Source: Crocinitomicaceae bacterium (GTDB taxonomy: Bacteria; Bacteroidota; Bacteroidia; Flavobacteriales_D; Crocinitomicaceae). From it: a stretch of 64,000 nt of DNA. Within the stretch, counting starts at the first letter, position 1. Each line of letters opens with the position of its first letter. Shown in pieces: positions 38,702-48,057 of this stretch. The notes under the pieces were generated by a model. It did no database searches, was not told the origin of the DNA, and was given only the letters and a program-made list of their open reading frames with translations. A program made the position numbers and the translations under genes. The stretch is taken from assembly GCA_016719925.1 (NCBI GenBank), contig JADJYC010000005.1, positions 186,001 through 250,000 of the forward strand, in the 5' to 3' direction.

Positions 38702-38707
38702 AAAAAA

Positions 38708-38904
38708 GCCTATAACACCACATAAAAGTAATAGCGCTACGGTTCTCCAATTTTAAGTATTTCATAGCAACAGCGCTGCACAAAAAATTTTTAAACACAG
38801 AAATTTATTAAAAATATTTTTGCGCGGCTTGGTGGGTTAGCATTAAGTTCAGTACTTTTAATCAAGGTTGCGCTACTACTTTTATGCGTAGTCCGTTATG
38901 CATA
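38708..38904 (+). repeat. attC-like site 14 (family A)
   Basis: GCCTATAAC (38708-38716) exactly complements the cassette 14 start GTTATAGGC. The core GTTATGCATA at 38895-38904 starts cassette 15. Arms and centre are typical of family A. Confidence 0.9.
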
Positions 38905-38907
38905 ATT

Positions 38908-39809
38908 ATGAAGAGACTAACAACAACGATATTATTAACCATTCTGACATTGACAGTTTATTGTCAAGAAAGACTCGTTGACCAATTAGAATACCTCGAA
39001 GGAATTTGGATTGCCGAAGATTATTTGAATAGCTTCGACAAAACAAAAAGTAGTGTAAAATCAAAAAAAGCATTTGACGCTAATGACCCTGTTGGACTAA
39101 GGATTAATAAATTAGAAATAACTGACAATTTTTTAAATATCGGCTATAGCGGACTACACGACCATATGATTCACCCCGAAATTTCTAGATACGCTGTTGT
39201 AGATCGCGACACTATTCACGAGCAGGGACATTTTAGAATAAATATTGAAACGAGCGATTCATTAAATTTTCACAAAACTTCAGAAATTTATTATTTCAAT
39301 TATGAATGTAAGGCTTATTTCAGTTGGACATTTTCACCTGACACTACAATAATACTTTATAGACCAGCAACTGAAAAAGTAGCAGAAAAGATAATTAGGT
39401 TCAAAAGAATTAGCAACTCATTCAAATCGAACTATCTTTTTCCAAATCCAATTTACTACTACACGAGAAGTAGAACACTTGTTGGTACTTACACTTTAAG
39501 GGACAGTTTGAATAAAGTCGTTTCAACAAATTTCCAAATTAACCTTGACGGAAAGACAAGCGGATATTCCCTTTTAAAGATAAGATATTCTATTTCTCAA
39601 CGGACATTTATTGCGGACCTGAAACGACCGAAGATTTTATATTATTTTGCAGTTACAACGACAAATTAGAGCCTGACTGCAATGGATATATCTATAAACG
39701 CATAGACGAAAAGACGATTCAATTTCACAAATCTGAATGGATAACAACACCCGAAGGCTTTGAAAAACAAGTTGTAGGAAAAATGATTTATAAACTAACG
39801 AAAAAATAA
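38908..39809 (+). CDS. Cassette 15: exported protein, one frameshift
   Basis: A signal peptide (KRLTTTILLTILTLTVYCQ) is followed by a beta-rich domain (LEYLEGIWIAEDYLNSF) of lipocalin-like appearance, though no family is certain. The frame closes at 39669, but shifting near 39610 continues it as YCGPETTEDFILFCSYNDKL to VVGKMIYKLTKK, ending at 39809, one base before the cassette end. Full length is about 300 residues. Confidence 0.65.
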
Positions 39810-39810
39810 C

Positions 39811-39947
39811 TATGCATAACAGGCGTTTGGCTCAATGGCGGGTTATGTGGTTAACTGAACATTCTACCACGCATCAACTTTTGTGCTGTATTGACAGTTT
39901 TGATCTCCGAAATCCGCCACTGCGCCAAGCGCCAAACCGTTATAAGT
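39811..39947 (+). repeat. attC-like site 15 (family E)
   Basis: TATGCATAAC (39811-39820) exactly complements the cassette 15 start GTTATGCATA. The arms differ from all other sites: AGGCGTTTGGC pairs with GCCAAGCGCC. The core GTTATAAGT at 39939-39947 starts cassette 16, the same core as cassette 13, whose gene is its paralogue. Confidence 0.88.
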
Positions 39948-39969
39948 AATTTAGGTTCGCACAAATAAC

Positions 39970-40485
39970 ATGAGGAAGTTCATTCAATTAATTCTAATCT
40001 TATCTTGGACGCCATTCTCAATAGCCCAAAATGAACATAGTTATTCGGAGTTCAAGGCTTCGATCGGAAAAATTGAATTGGTCAAAGTATTGCCGACTTT
40101 ATCTGGTCAACATAAAAAATTCTTTCGAACAATAAATTATTACAGTCTGCAATCAATCATTAACAACGTCGGACCAAAATACTTTAACGAAGAAAAGATC
40201 TCTCAGCCTCTACTCGTAGATTCAATTTCAACAGATATTTTTGTCGACCTTATATATTCAGATAGTTCTAGTCACTCTGAAATGCTTTGTTACGAACCCC
40301 GTCATGGAATTTTACTCTGGAGTAACACCGGAAAATATTTGGGCTTTGTTGAATTGTGTTTCGAATGTCGTGGAGTGCGAACGACTCCTGGACTACCAAG
40401 ACCTCAGTTGACAAACGATACTTTCGTCAGACTTGAACTTCTCTTTAAGACTTTTGGACTCGTAGATGAAGTGGAAAACGACTAG
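39970..40485 (+). CDS. Cassette 16: exported protein, unknown function
   Basis: A 171-residue protein with a signal peptide (RKFIQLILILSWTPFSIAQ). A conserved block, ASIGKIELVKVLPTLSGQHK, is shared with the decayed cassette 13 gene. The mature part has a Cys pair (LCFECRG). No known family. Intact length without shifts. Confidence 0.7.
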   Translation: MRKFIQLILILSWTPFSIAQNEHSYSEFKASIGKIELVKVLPTLSGQHKKFFRTINYYSLQSIINNVGPKYFNEEKISQPLLVDSISTDIFVDLIYSDSSSHSEMLCYEPRHGILLWSNTGKYLGFVELCFECRGVRTTPGLPRPQLTNDTFVRLELLFKTFGLVDEVEND

Positions 40486-40492
40486 AGAAAAC

Positions 40493-40526
40493 TACATATA
40501 ACACCACATAAAAGTAATAGCGCATT
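40493..40526 (+). repeat. attC-like site 16 (left half only): end of array
   Basis: TACATATAAC (40493-40502) matches the complement of the cassette 16 start at 9 of 10 positions and is followed by the family A left arm ATAAAAGTAATAGCGC. No right arm or core is found downstream, so the array was cut here by a deletion or rearrangement. Confidence 0.8.
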
Positions 40527-40649
40527 CAATCTCTTCCTTTAGTCCTTCCTTTCACTCAGGACGAAAGAAAGAGAACGACTTCACTTCGTTGCGTCTTTGG
40601 TGGTGAGTAAGAAAAATCCCATTGGCAACATATACTCCTATTATAAAAC

Positions 40650-40757
40650 CCCCAGCTGGCGCGAGCGTCGCGCTCGTGCCTTACGCAAATGCCCGATCAA
40701 AAAATCAAAGTTCCATTTCATTGAATCTTCGAGCTGAGCGACTCAAATATTAATCAA
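40650..40757. repeat. Intergenic direct repeat, copy 1
   Basis: A block of about 105 bp starting CCCAGCTGGCGCGAGCG recurs 278 bp further on. Each copy contains the hairpin GGCGCGAGCG/CGCTCGTGCC with a 3-nt loop and a second inverted feature CTTCGAGCTGAGCGACTC. It is of REP-like character. Confidence 0.85.
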
Positions 40758-40927
40758 GGAATACTAATTGTAAAAGTTTGATCTTGCTGAAAAAGCTAAA
40801 CCACATTTTCTTTTTGCACTTTGCGACTTTGCGTGAATATTTTTTTTGTGCACGCAAAGACGCTAAGAAATATTAAACAAGGAATGTAAAATCAGAAAGT
40901 TTCATCAAGTCATTATAAAGTGGGTCT

Positions 40928-41034
40928 CCCCAGCTGGCGCGAGCGTCGCGCTCGTGCCTTACGCAAATGCCCGATCAAAAAATCAAAGTGACATTTCATT
41001 GAATCTTCGAGCTGAGCGACTCAAATAATAAATA
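40928..41034. repeat. Intergenic direct repeat, copy 2
   Basis: Nearly identical to 40650-40757. Both the block and part of its downstream flank (GTCATTATAAAGTG at about 40911 and 41071) are repeated, so a unit of some 160-280 bp was duplicated next to the array end. Confidence 0.85.
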
Positions 41035-41089
41035 TTAAATAAGGAATGTAAAATGACAAAGATTTATCAAGTCATTATAAAGTGAGTCT

Positions 41090-41127
41090 CAAAAAAAAAA
41101 ACGGGAGTCAAAATATTTGCTCCCGTT
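41090..41127 (-). terminator. Terminator of secA
   Basis: ACGGGAG (41101-41107) pairs with CTCCCGT (41120-41126), extended by AT pairs. On the minus strand the stem is followed by a run of T (A10 at 41091-41100). It lies 9 bp past the secA stop. Confidence 0.85.
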
Positions 41128-41135
41128 CTGATTTT

Positions 41136-44100
41136 CTATTCTTCCAGATTTTGTGTGACAATCCACTGCCCTGATTTTACAAGCGGCTCGGCTTGTTTGT
41201 ACTTCATCTGTTTGGTTTCTCCTGTCTGCAGATTTCTGATTTCTACCTTGTCATTACGACCAGCTTTCGGCTGAACAATAATCGGCTGACGCTTTATTTG
41301 CTGCTGACCGCTTTGTTGTCTTGCCTGATTCATACTTTCTGACCCGCCGCTTTCAACCGGTTGTTGTGATTGAACTTTTGCTTTGTCAAATGCATGACCC
41401 ACTTCACTTACATTTGCTTGTTTTTGCTGCTGATTAGGCGCAGGTAAATTTGCACGTGTCAAAAAAGAAACAACTTCTTTGCTCATTTTCTCAAGCATCG
41501 TTTTGAATAATTCGTACGATTCTTTTTTGTAAATTACCAATGGATCTTTTTGCTCAATGGACGCATGCTGAACTGCCGTTCTCAAATCATCCATCTGACG
41601 CAAATGTTCTTTCCACTCATTGTCAATGAAGTTCAGGTTAATTAATTTCTCAACCGTTTTCGGTAATAATTTTCCGTTTGATTTTACCCCTTCTTCTAGG
41701 TTCACAATGGTATTAATTCCTTTTTGTCCGTCGCCAATCGGGAACGCAATGGTTTTGAATTTATCACCCTGCGTAGCCAGCACCTGCTCCATAGCCGGTT
41801 TGGCAACTTCAGCAAGTTTGGCTGACTTTTGCTCATACGCAGTCATGGCGTTATCGAAAAGTTTATCTATCAGTTCACCCGGATTTGTTTCTCCGAATTC
41901 TTCACGGGAAACAGGTGACTCAATGGAAAGATATTTAATCACATCCACTTCAAATGATTCGTAATCTCTGGACGGAAAATGCTCATTTACTATTTCTTCT
42001 GCAACATCATAGAACATGTTCTGAACATCTAAATCCAGACGATCTCCGTAAAGTGCGTTGCGGCGTTTTTTGTAAATCGCATTACGCTGTGCGTTCATGA
42101 CATCATCATATTCCAGCAAACGCTTACGCGTTCCAAAAGCATTTTCTTCTACTTTTTTCTGAGCACGCTCAATGGATTTTGTAATCATTCTGTGCTGAAT
42201 CACTTCCCCTTCTTTGTATCCCATCCGGTCCATGATTTTTGCAATCCGGTCTGAACCAAATCTTCTCATCAGGTTATCTTCCAATGAAACAAAAAACTGA
42301 GATGATCCCGGATCTCCCTGTCTTCCTGCACGACCACGAAGCTGTCTGTCAACCCTTCTGGAATCATGTCTTTCAGTTCCAATGATTGCAAGTCCGCCTG
42401 CTTTAACAACTTCAGGCGTTAATTTAATATCCGTACCACGACCAGCCATGTTTGTGGCAATTGTTACTCTGCCTGCCATACCTGCTTCTGCAACTATCTC
42501 TGCTTCTTTTTTATGGTATTTTGCGTTGAGTACGTTGTGTTGTACTTTTCTCATGGTAAGCATTCTGCTAAGTAATTCAGAAATCTCAACTGTAGTAGTA
42601 CCTACAAGAACTGGTCTGCCGGCTTTCACCAAACGATCAATCTCATCAATCACCGCCTGATATTTTTCACGCTGCGTGCGGTAAACCAAATCCTGCTCAT
42701 CTTTTCTTGAAATTGGTCTGTTTGGCGGAATCACCACTACATCCAATTTATAAATATCCCACAACTCCTGTGCTTCCGTTTCTGCAGTACCAGTCATACC
42801 GGCAAGCTTGTGATACATTCTGAAAAAATTCTGCAGCGTAATGGTTGCATAGGTTTGTGTCGCAGCTTCAACTTTTACATTTTCTTTTGCTTCAATGGCC
42901 TGATGCAAACCATCCGAATAACGGCGGCCTTCCATGATTCGACCTGTCTGCTCATCCACAATTTTAATTTTCCCATCCATGATTACATATTCCACTTCTT
43001 TTTCAAAAAGCGAGTATGCTTTTAGTAATTGATTGATGGTATGAATGCGTTCTGATTTTACTGTATAATCGCTGATCAGCTGTTCTTTCTGTTCAAGCAA
43101 TTCTTTTTTGGCAAGCCCTCTTTTTTCAAGGTCAGCCATCGTCAGACCAATATCCGGAAGCACATAATAATTTGGATCTTCACCTTTTGCAATGAGTTCA
43201 ATTCCTTTTTCAGTGAGTTCTATGGAATTATGTTTTTCATTGATGACAAAATAAAGTTCCTTATCACACTTTGGCATTTCACGTTCACGGTCCTGCAGAT
43301 AATAATTTTCTGTTTTCTGCAATTGCGCTTTTATTCCCGGTTCACTCAAAAATTTAATGAGTGCTTTATTTTTTGGCAAACCTCTGAATGAACGCAATAA
43401 TGCCAACCCACCTTCTTCAATATCTTCTTTTTTTGCACCACCGTTATCCAGATCTTTTAACTTGTTTTTTGCTTCAATTAAAAAGTTGTTGATGAGTTTT
43501 TTTTGCGCGTCAACCAGTTTTTCAACTTTAGGTTTCAGCTCCATGAATTCATGTTTATCTCCTCCTGATGTCGGTCCGGAAATAATTAATGGTGTTCTGG
43601 CATCATCAATCAAAACAGAATCCACCTCATCCACAATGGCAAAATGATGTTTAAGCTGAACAATTTGGTCAGGGTGTGAAGACATGTTATCACGCAGATA
43701 ATCAAAACCAAATTCGTTGTTTGTTCCAAATGTAATATCTGCACGGTATGCATTTTTTCTGGCAGCAGAATTTGGCTGATGTCTGTCAATGCAATCAACT
43801 GTTAATCCATGAAACTGATAAAGCGGCCCCATCCATTCACTGTCCCTTTTTGCCAGATAATCATTCACCGTTACAAGATGCACTCCTTTACCGGCAAGTG
43901 CATTCAGGTAAACAGGAAGCGTTGCAACCAATGTTTTTCCTTCACCGGTTTGCATCTCTGCAATATTTCCTTTGTGCAATACGGTTCCTCCGTATAACTG
44001 AACATCGTAATGTACCATGTTCCATTTTACTGCAGTTCCATAAGCGTCCCAGGATGTTTTCCAGACAGCCTTATCACCGTTAATTTCAATAAATCCTTTT

Positions 44101-44524
44101 TGTGCGGCCAGATCACGGTCAAAATCCTGCGCTGTTACTTCAAGCTGATCTGAACCTGAAAATCGTCTCGCCGTTTCTTTGACAACTGCAAATGCTTCGG
44201 GCAGAATTTCATCAAGCACCTGTTCAATGGCCTGATCAATTTCTTTTTGATTTTATCAATGCTGTTGTAGATTGCATCCTTATCCTGAAAATCCATCATC
44301 GGATTATCTGCAATCTTTTTTTCAAGTTCAGTAATTTCATTATCCAGTGCAGATGTTTTAGCTTTTATTTTTGCTTTAAAATCTGTTGTCTTTTTGCGGA
44401 GATCATCATTGGAAATATTTTTGAGCGACGCTTCAAAAGTTTTCACTTTATCAACGTATGGCTGATATATTTTCGCGTCGCTTTTTTCTTTGCTTCCGAC
44501 CAGTTTCTTTAGTAATCCAAACAT
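41136..44524 (-). CDS. secA: Protein translocase ATPase SecA (one frameshift)
   Basis: The motor of the Sec pathway, which drives unfolded proteins through SecYEG; secY is in this window. Visible motifs: Walker A in MQTGEGKTLVATLP, Walker B VDEVDSVLIDDARTPLI, GMTGTAETEAQELWDIY, NMAGRGTDIKL and GRAGRQGDPGSSQF. The C-terminal tail is Gln-rich and ends without a clear zinc-binding Cys cluster. The N-terminal ~95 residues (FGLLKKLVGSKEKSDAK to YNSIDKIKK) are in another frame: one A is missing near 44255, and adding it gives KIKKEIDQAIEQVLDEI. The full length of about 1120 residues fits Bacteroidota SecA. An essential gene, so the shift is almost certainly an error. Confidence 0.95.
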
Positions 44525-44547
44525 GTTATTTCAAGGAAATAGAATAA

Positions 44548-44565
44548 TTCGCTAAAATTAGCGAA
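44548..44565. promoter_or_regulatory. Perfect 18-bp palindrome upstream of secA
   Basis: TTCGCTAA-AA-TTAGCGAA lies 24 bp before the secA start. It could be a regulator binding site or a 5'-UTR hairpin. No known regulator is assigned. The rest of 44525-44724 shows no gene. Confidence 0.45.
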
Positions 44566-44724
44566 GTTCAGGTGAATATTTAAGTATCGGAGGCAAATTG
44601 TCACAAATAATACCAAGAGTGGTTTTATGTCAGGATGTCCGGATGAATTCAATCATTCCGGCAATGTGGTCAGAGAATCTGTTAATCATCTGCCATAAAA
44701 GGATAAAAACAAGAGAAGTAAGGA

Positions 44725-44766
44725 CAAAAAAAATCCCCCAGCCAGGCTGAGGGGATTTTTTTTAAA
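44725..44766 (-). terminator. Terminator after the DUF2795 gene
   Basis: AAAAAATCCCC and GGGGATTTTTT form a strong stem around CAGCCAGGCTGA (which itself folds as CAGCC/GGCTG). It lies just past the stop at 44772 and has T runs on both strands, so it can act in both directions. Confidence 0.85.
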
Positions 44767-44771
44767 GTTTT

Positions 44772-44993
44772 TTAATACTCATCTTCATTAAAGAAGAAAT
44801 CATCTTTACTAGGATAATCAGGCCAGATCTCCTCAATACTTTCATATATATCGCCTTCATCTTCAATTTCCTGTAAATTCTCAACAACTTCAAGCGGGGC
44901 TCCTGTACGAATTGCAAAATCGATCAATTCATCTTTGGCTGCCGGCCACGGTGCATCCTCCAAATAGGAGGCCAATTCCAACGTCCAATACAT
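44772..44993 (-). CDS. DUF2795 family protein
   Basis: A 73-residue protein starting YWTLELASYLEDAPWPA and continuing GAPLEVVENLQEIEDE and IEEIWPDYPSKDDFFF, a very conserved small acidic protein of Bacteroidota with unknown role. The start is at the MYWTLEL methionine (44993), not the upstream in-frame ATG at 45020, because conservation of the family begins there. Confidence 0.9.
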   Translation of the reverse strand: MYWTLELASYLEDAPWPAAKDELIDFAIRTGAPLEVVENLQEIEDEGDIYESIEEIWPDYPSKDDFFFNEDEY

Positions 44994-45089
44994 AGTTAAA
45001 GGTTTTTTACTTTTTCGCAAAAATATATTTTTTCAGATTAAATCCAAGTTTATTAACGAATTTATTTCACACACCTTATCATATCCTTG

Positions 45090-45637
45090 TTAATACTTGG
45101 GTTTCCAAGGGATCTCCTCAGCTTTGAGAGTCATTGCCACAAAACGGCCGTAAACAAATAAATAATCGCTTAATCTGTTTAAAAAAGCCAGTATTACCGG
45201 GCTCTGTGGTGAGCTTTCATGGAGTTCGCAAACGTTTCGTTCTGCTCTCCTGCATACACAGCGGGCAATATGACAATAAGAAACATGCACGTGACCGCCG
45301 GGCAAAACAAAAATTTCATCGGAGGCAATTGAGCATCCATTTCATCAATTGATTTTTCAAGAACCACCACATCCTGTTCTGTTATTTCAGGCAAATCCAT
45401 TTTTGCCTTTTCAGGATCTGCAGCCAACCATGATCCAAGTGTAAACAACCTGTCCTGAATGAAAATCAGTTCCTGTTTGTATTTCTCAGAAACGGAAGTA
45501 TCACGCAACAAACCCAGATGAGAATTCAGTTCATCTACCGTACCATAAGCCTCTATCCGTAAATTGAATTTATCTATGCGTGTTCCGCCAATCAGTCCTG
45601 TTTTTCCCTGATCTCCTTTTTTGGTATAAATCTTCAT
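45090..45637 (-). CDS. Cob(I)alamin adenosyltransferase, PduO type (one frameshift)
   Basis: The enzyme transfers the adenosyl group of ATP to cobalamin to make coenzyme B12. Motifs: KIYTKKGDQGKTGLIGG (ATP-binding N-terminus), AYGTVDELNSHLG, and in the second frame PGGHVHVSYCHIARCVCRRA and LNRLSDYLFVYGR. A shift near 45310 splits it (PPMK-F then LPGGH). The restored length of about 183 residues is normal. Confidence 0.9.
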
Positions 45638-45677
45638 TTCAATACTTTTTTTATCAGAAAATAATTTTCAAATGTCA

Positions 45678-46409
45678 TCAATATTTCAGCACAAAATGTT
45701 GTTTTGCCTGTCCCGGTCTTTTACAAACTATGCCAAAACGAAACAAATCCATACTCACATTAATTTTATGTGATGCACATATTTCTTTCCATGCATTTTC
45801 CATTTCATCACTCCAGTAAATATCATCAAAAACAATAAATCCGTTTTCACTTAATTTGTCAACATAGAAATTAAAATAATCCAATGTTGGCTGATACTGA
45901 TGATTTCCGTCAATGAAAACCAAATCTGGTCTTGAAATTATTTTTACCGATTCAGAAAGATGGTCTTCAAATTTTCCGTTAATCAATGCAGCATTTTTCA
46001 AACCAAATGCAGTAAAATTATTTTTTGCAAGAGAAGAAATTTCCTTGCTTCCTTCAATGGTTACCAGTTTTTTAACGCACAAAGGCTGCGTCATATATAA
46101 ACCACTGATACCAACTGAAGTTCCCAGTTCAATTATATTTTCCAGAGAATAGAACTGAATAATGCGTGCCAGCAGTTTTCCGTATTTCTGAGGAACGGCT
46201 GCTGATTTTGTGATTTCAGAAATTTTTCTTGAACTGCTGCTGCTGTTTTTTGAACCGGCACCAAAATCAACTACCTCAAGGGTGTTATGATTTTTTCTGA
46301 GCTTTTTTACCAGCTCCTGAATAGCCTGATCATTTATTTCACCTGACTTTTTAATCACATTATTGTAAAAGTCAAATACAAAAGGAGAATGTATTCCATG
46401 AGCATCCAC
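45678..46409 (-). CDS. Class I SAM-dependent methyltransferase
   Basis: About 243 residues from a GTG start. The SAM-binding motif IIELGTSVGISGLYM, acidic loop VTIEGSKEI and LVFIDGNHQYQPTLDYF place it among O-methyltransferase-like enzymes. The target is unknown. Coding-like sequence (SYYRYWRNR) continues just upstream of the GTG in the same frame, so the true start may lie up to 13 codons earlier and be hidden by an indel in an A-run. Divergent from the DUF4301 gene. Confidence 0.8.
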   Translation of the reverse strand: MDAHGIHSPFVFDFYNNVIKKSGEINDQAIQELVKKLRKNHNTLEVVDFGAGSKNSSSSSRKISEITKSAAVPQKYGKLLARIIQFYSLENIIELGTSVGISGLYMTQPLCVKKLVTIEGSKEISSLAKNNFTAFGLKNAALINGKFEDHLSESVKIISRPDLVFIDGNHQYQPTLDYFNFYVDKLSENGFIVFDDIYWSDEMENAWKEICASHKINVSMDLFRFGIVCKRPGQAKQHFVLKY

Positions 46410-46502
46410 CCTGTTTCGCCAGTAACGGTAATATGATTTTAATGTTCCCAGATTTCTTTTTTTTCAATCACTTCAAATCCATTATCTTTAGCAGATAATA
46501 TT

Positions 46503-47935
46503 TTGAGTTGGTTCATTAAAGATACAATTCTGAAAGATAAAACAGAAATACAGCGTCTCAAATTACAAAAAGGCAATCCGTTCATTCAACTGATTGCTCC
46601 ATGTACTCCTGATGATGGAATTAAAATTTTATCTGAAGAAGAAATGAATGCCGGTATCCGTTTTTTTGAAAATTCCCTTAAAGAATCTGAATATACTTTT
46701 TTTGTTCCTGCCAGCGGATCAGGTTCCAGAATGTTTGAATTGTTTTTCAAATATCTGGAAAATGCAAACTCAGACACTGAAAACAAAATCAAAACAGTGC
46801 TGCAATCCATTCAGCATTTTGCTTTTTATGATTTGCTGAATGATGATCAGAAAAAAAAATTGGCTGATGAACATATTTCATTAACCGAAAAAGTCAAATT
46901 ACTGGTAACATCCTCCGGAATCAATTTGGGTGCAATGGCAAAAGGCTTAATACCTTTTCACCGGTATACAGGTTACTCACTTACACCTTTTCAGGAACAC
47001 ATTCTTCAGGGAAAAAAAATTGCAGGAGAAAAAGTGAACTATCATTTTACCATTTCATCTGAAACAGAAATTCCGCTGCAGCAATCTTTTGAAATACTCA
47101 GAAAAAATTCCGGAATCAACTTCAAATATGTCACCTCAGTTCAGAATCCTGAAACGGATTCCATTGCATTTGACGCTGATTTTAATCCGGTCACTGATCA
47201 AGCAGGTAAAGTAATAAAACGCCCTGCCGGCCATGGAGCTTTGCTTGAAAATCTGAATGACATTGACAGTGATTATATTTTTATCCGCAACATTGACAAT
47301 ATACAGCATCAGCAGGTGGCAACAGAGTCAATTAAATCAAGAAAAGCCCTTGCAGGTCTGTTGCATCAATGGAAAAATCAGATTTTTGAAATTTTGAAAT
47401 CAAATGAAAACGGTTCAGATGTTTCAAAGCAAATAGCTGATGTTTCTGGGCTGCTTGATCTGAAATTTCCTTCAGAAAAACTGAACGACGGTGAATTTAT
47501 TCATCAGTTTTTAACCGGCCCGTGCGCATTTGCGGTATGGTTAAAAATACCGGTCAACCGGGCGGAGGTCCTTTTTGGGTAGAAAATGAAAACGGTGTCA
47601 TCTCAAAACAGATCATTGAAAAATCACAGATAGCAAAAGAGTCAGAAGATTTATTGCAAACAGCCACCCATTTTAATCCGGTTGAACTGATTTGTTCTGT
47701 CAGAAATTACAAAGGAGAAAAATTTGATTTGCCTGAATACCGGAATGACAATACATATTTTATCGTTAATAAAACACATCAGGGGAAACCCATTCAGTAC
47801 ATTGAAGAACCCGGTTTGTGGAATGGAAGCATGCACCACTGGATTACCGTTTTCTGCGATATACCGAGTGAATGCTTCAGTCCGGTAAAATCTTTTGAAG
47901 ATCTGGATAATCCGTTACATCAACCGGTAAATTAA
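46503..47935 (+). CDS. DUF4301 family protein (one frameshift)
   Basis: About 480 residues when rejoined. The motif PASGSGSRMFELFFKYLE near the start recalls the P-loop-like G-x-G-x-R of nucleotidyltransferases, and RPAGHGALLENLNDIDSDYI follows. This is the DUF4301 family, common in Bacteroidota and of unknown function, perhaps sugar-nucleotide related. A shift near 47520 (ending TGPCAFAVW) is resolved by the second frame RICGMVKNTGQPGGGPFWV. Confidence 0.85.
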
Positions 47936-48057
47936 ATACCGCAACCGCAGGAATCATTCCCGCATGATTTTTTGTTTTTCTTTTTCATCCGCAGCCAAAT
48001 AAGATATGCGATTGCTCCAGCAAAAAGAAAATACACTATAACATTCTGAATTTCCAT
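47932..48057 (-). CDS. FeoB-associated Cys-rich membrane protein
   Basis: A 41-residue protein: one membrane helix (IQNVIVYFLFAGAIAYLIW) followed by a basic, Cys-rich tail (KKNKKSCGNDSCGCGI), the signature of the FeoB_associated family. Its ATG overlaps the feoB stop (TGATG), so it is translated with feoB. It probably aids ferrous iron transfer. Its 3' end overlaps the end of the DUF4301 gene. Confidence 0.85.
   Translation of the reverse strand: MEIQNVIVYFLFAGAIAYLIWLRMKKKNKKSCGNDSCGCGI

Larger units (their letters stand above)
40527..41089. other. Non-coding region between array and secA
   Basis: No gene is seen. It holds the direct repeats listed separately and an inverted repeat CTTTGCGTG (40827-40835) / CACGCAAAG (40851-40859) around a T-rich loop. 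It separates the array from the housekeeping genes. Confidence 0.6.

Noticed and set aside
21409..40526. CRISPR array
   Set aside because: Repeats are 75-200 bp, imperfect inverted repeats of several families, with 0.4-3.8 kb coding segments between them. No cas genes are visible.
20641..40526. Insertion sequences or transposon bounded by the repeats
   Set aside because: No transposase is visible, no target-site duplications were noticed, and the GTTA ends are specific to each cassette rather than shared terminal repeats.
41620..43997. Plus-strand ORFs opposite secA
   Set aside because: They are antisense shadows of a well-conserved gene; Ser/Phe/Leu-rich without domain features.
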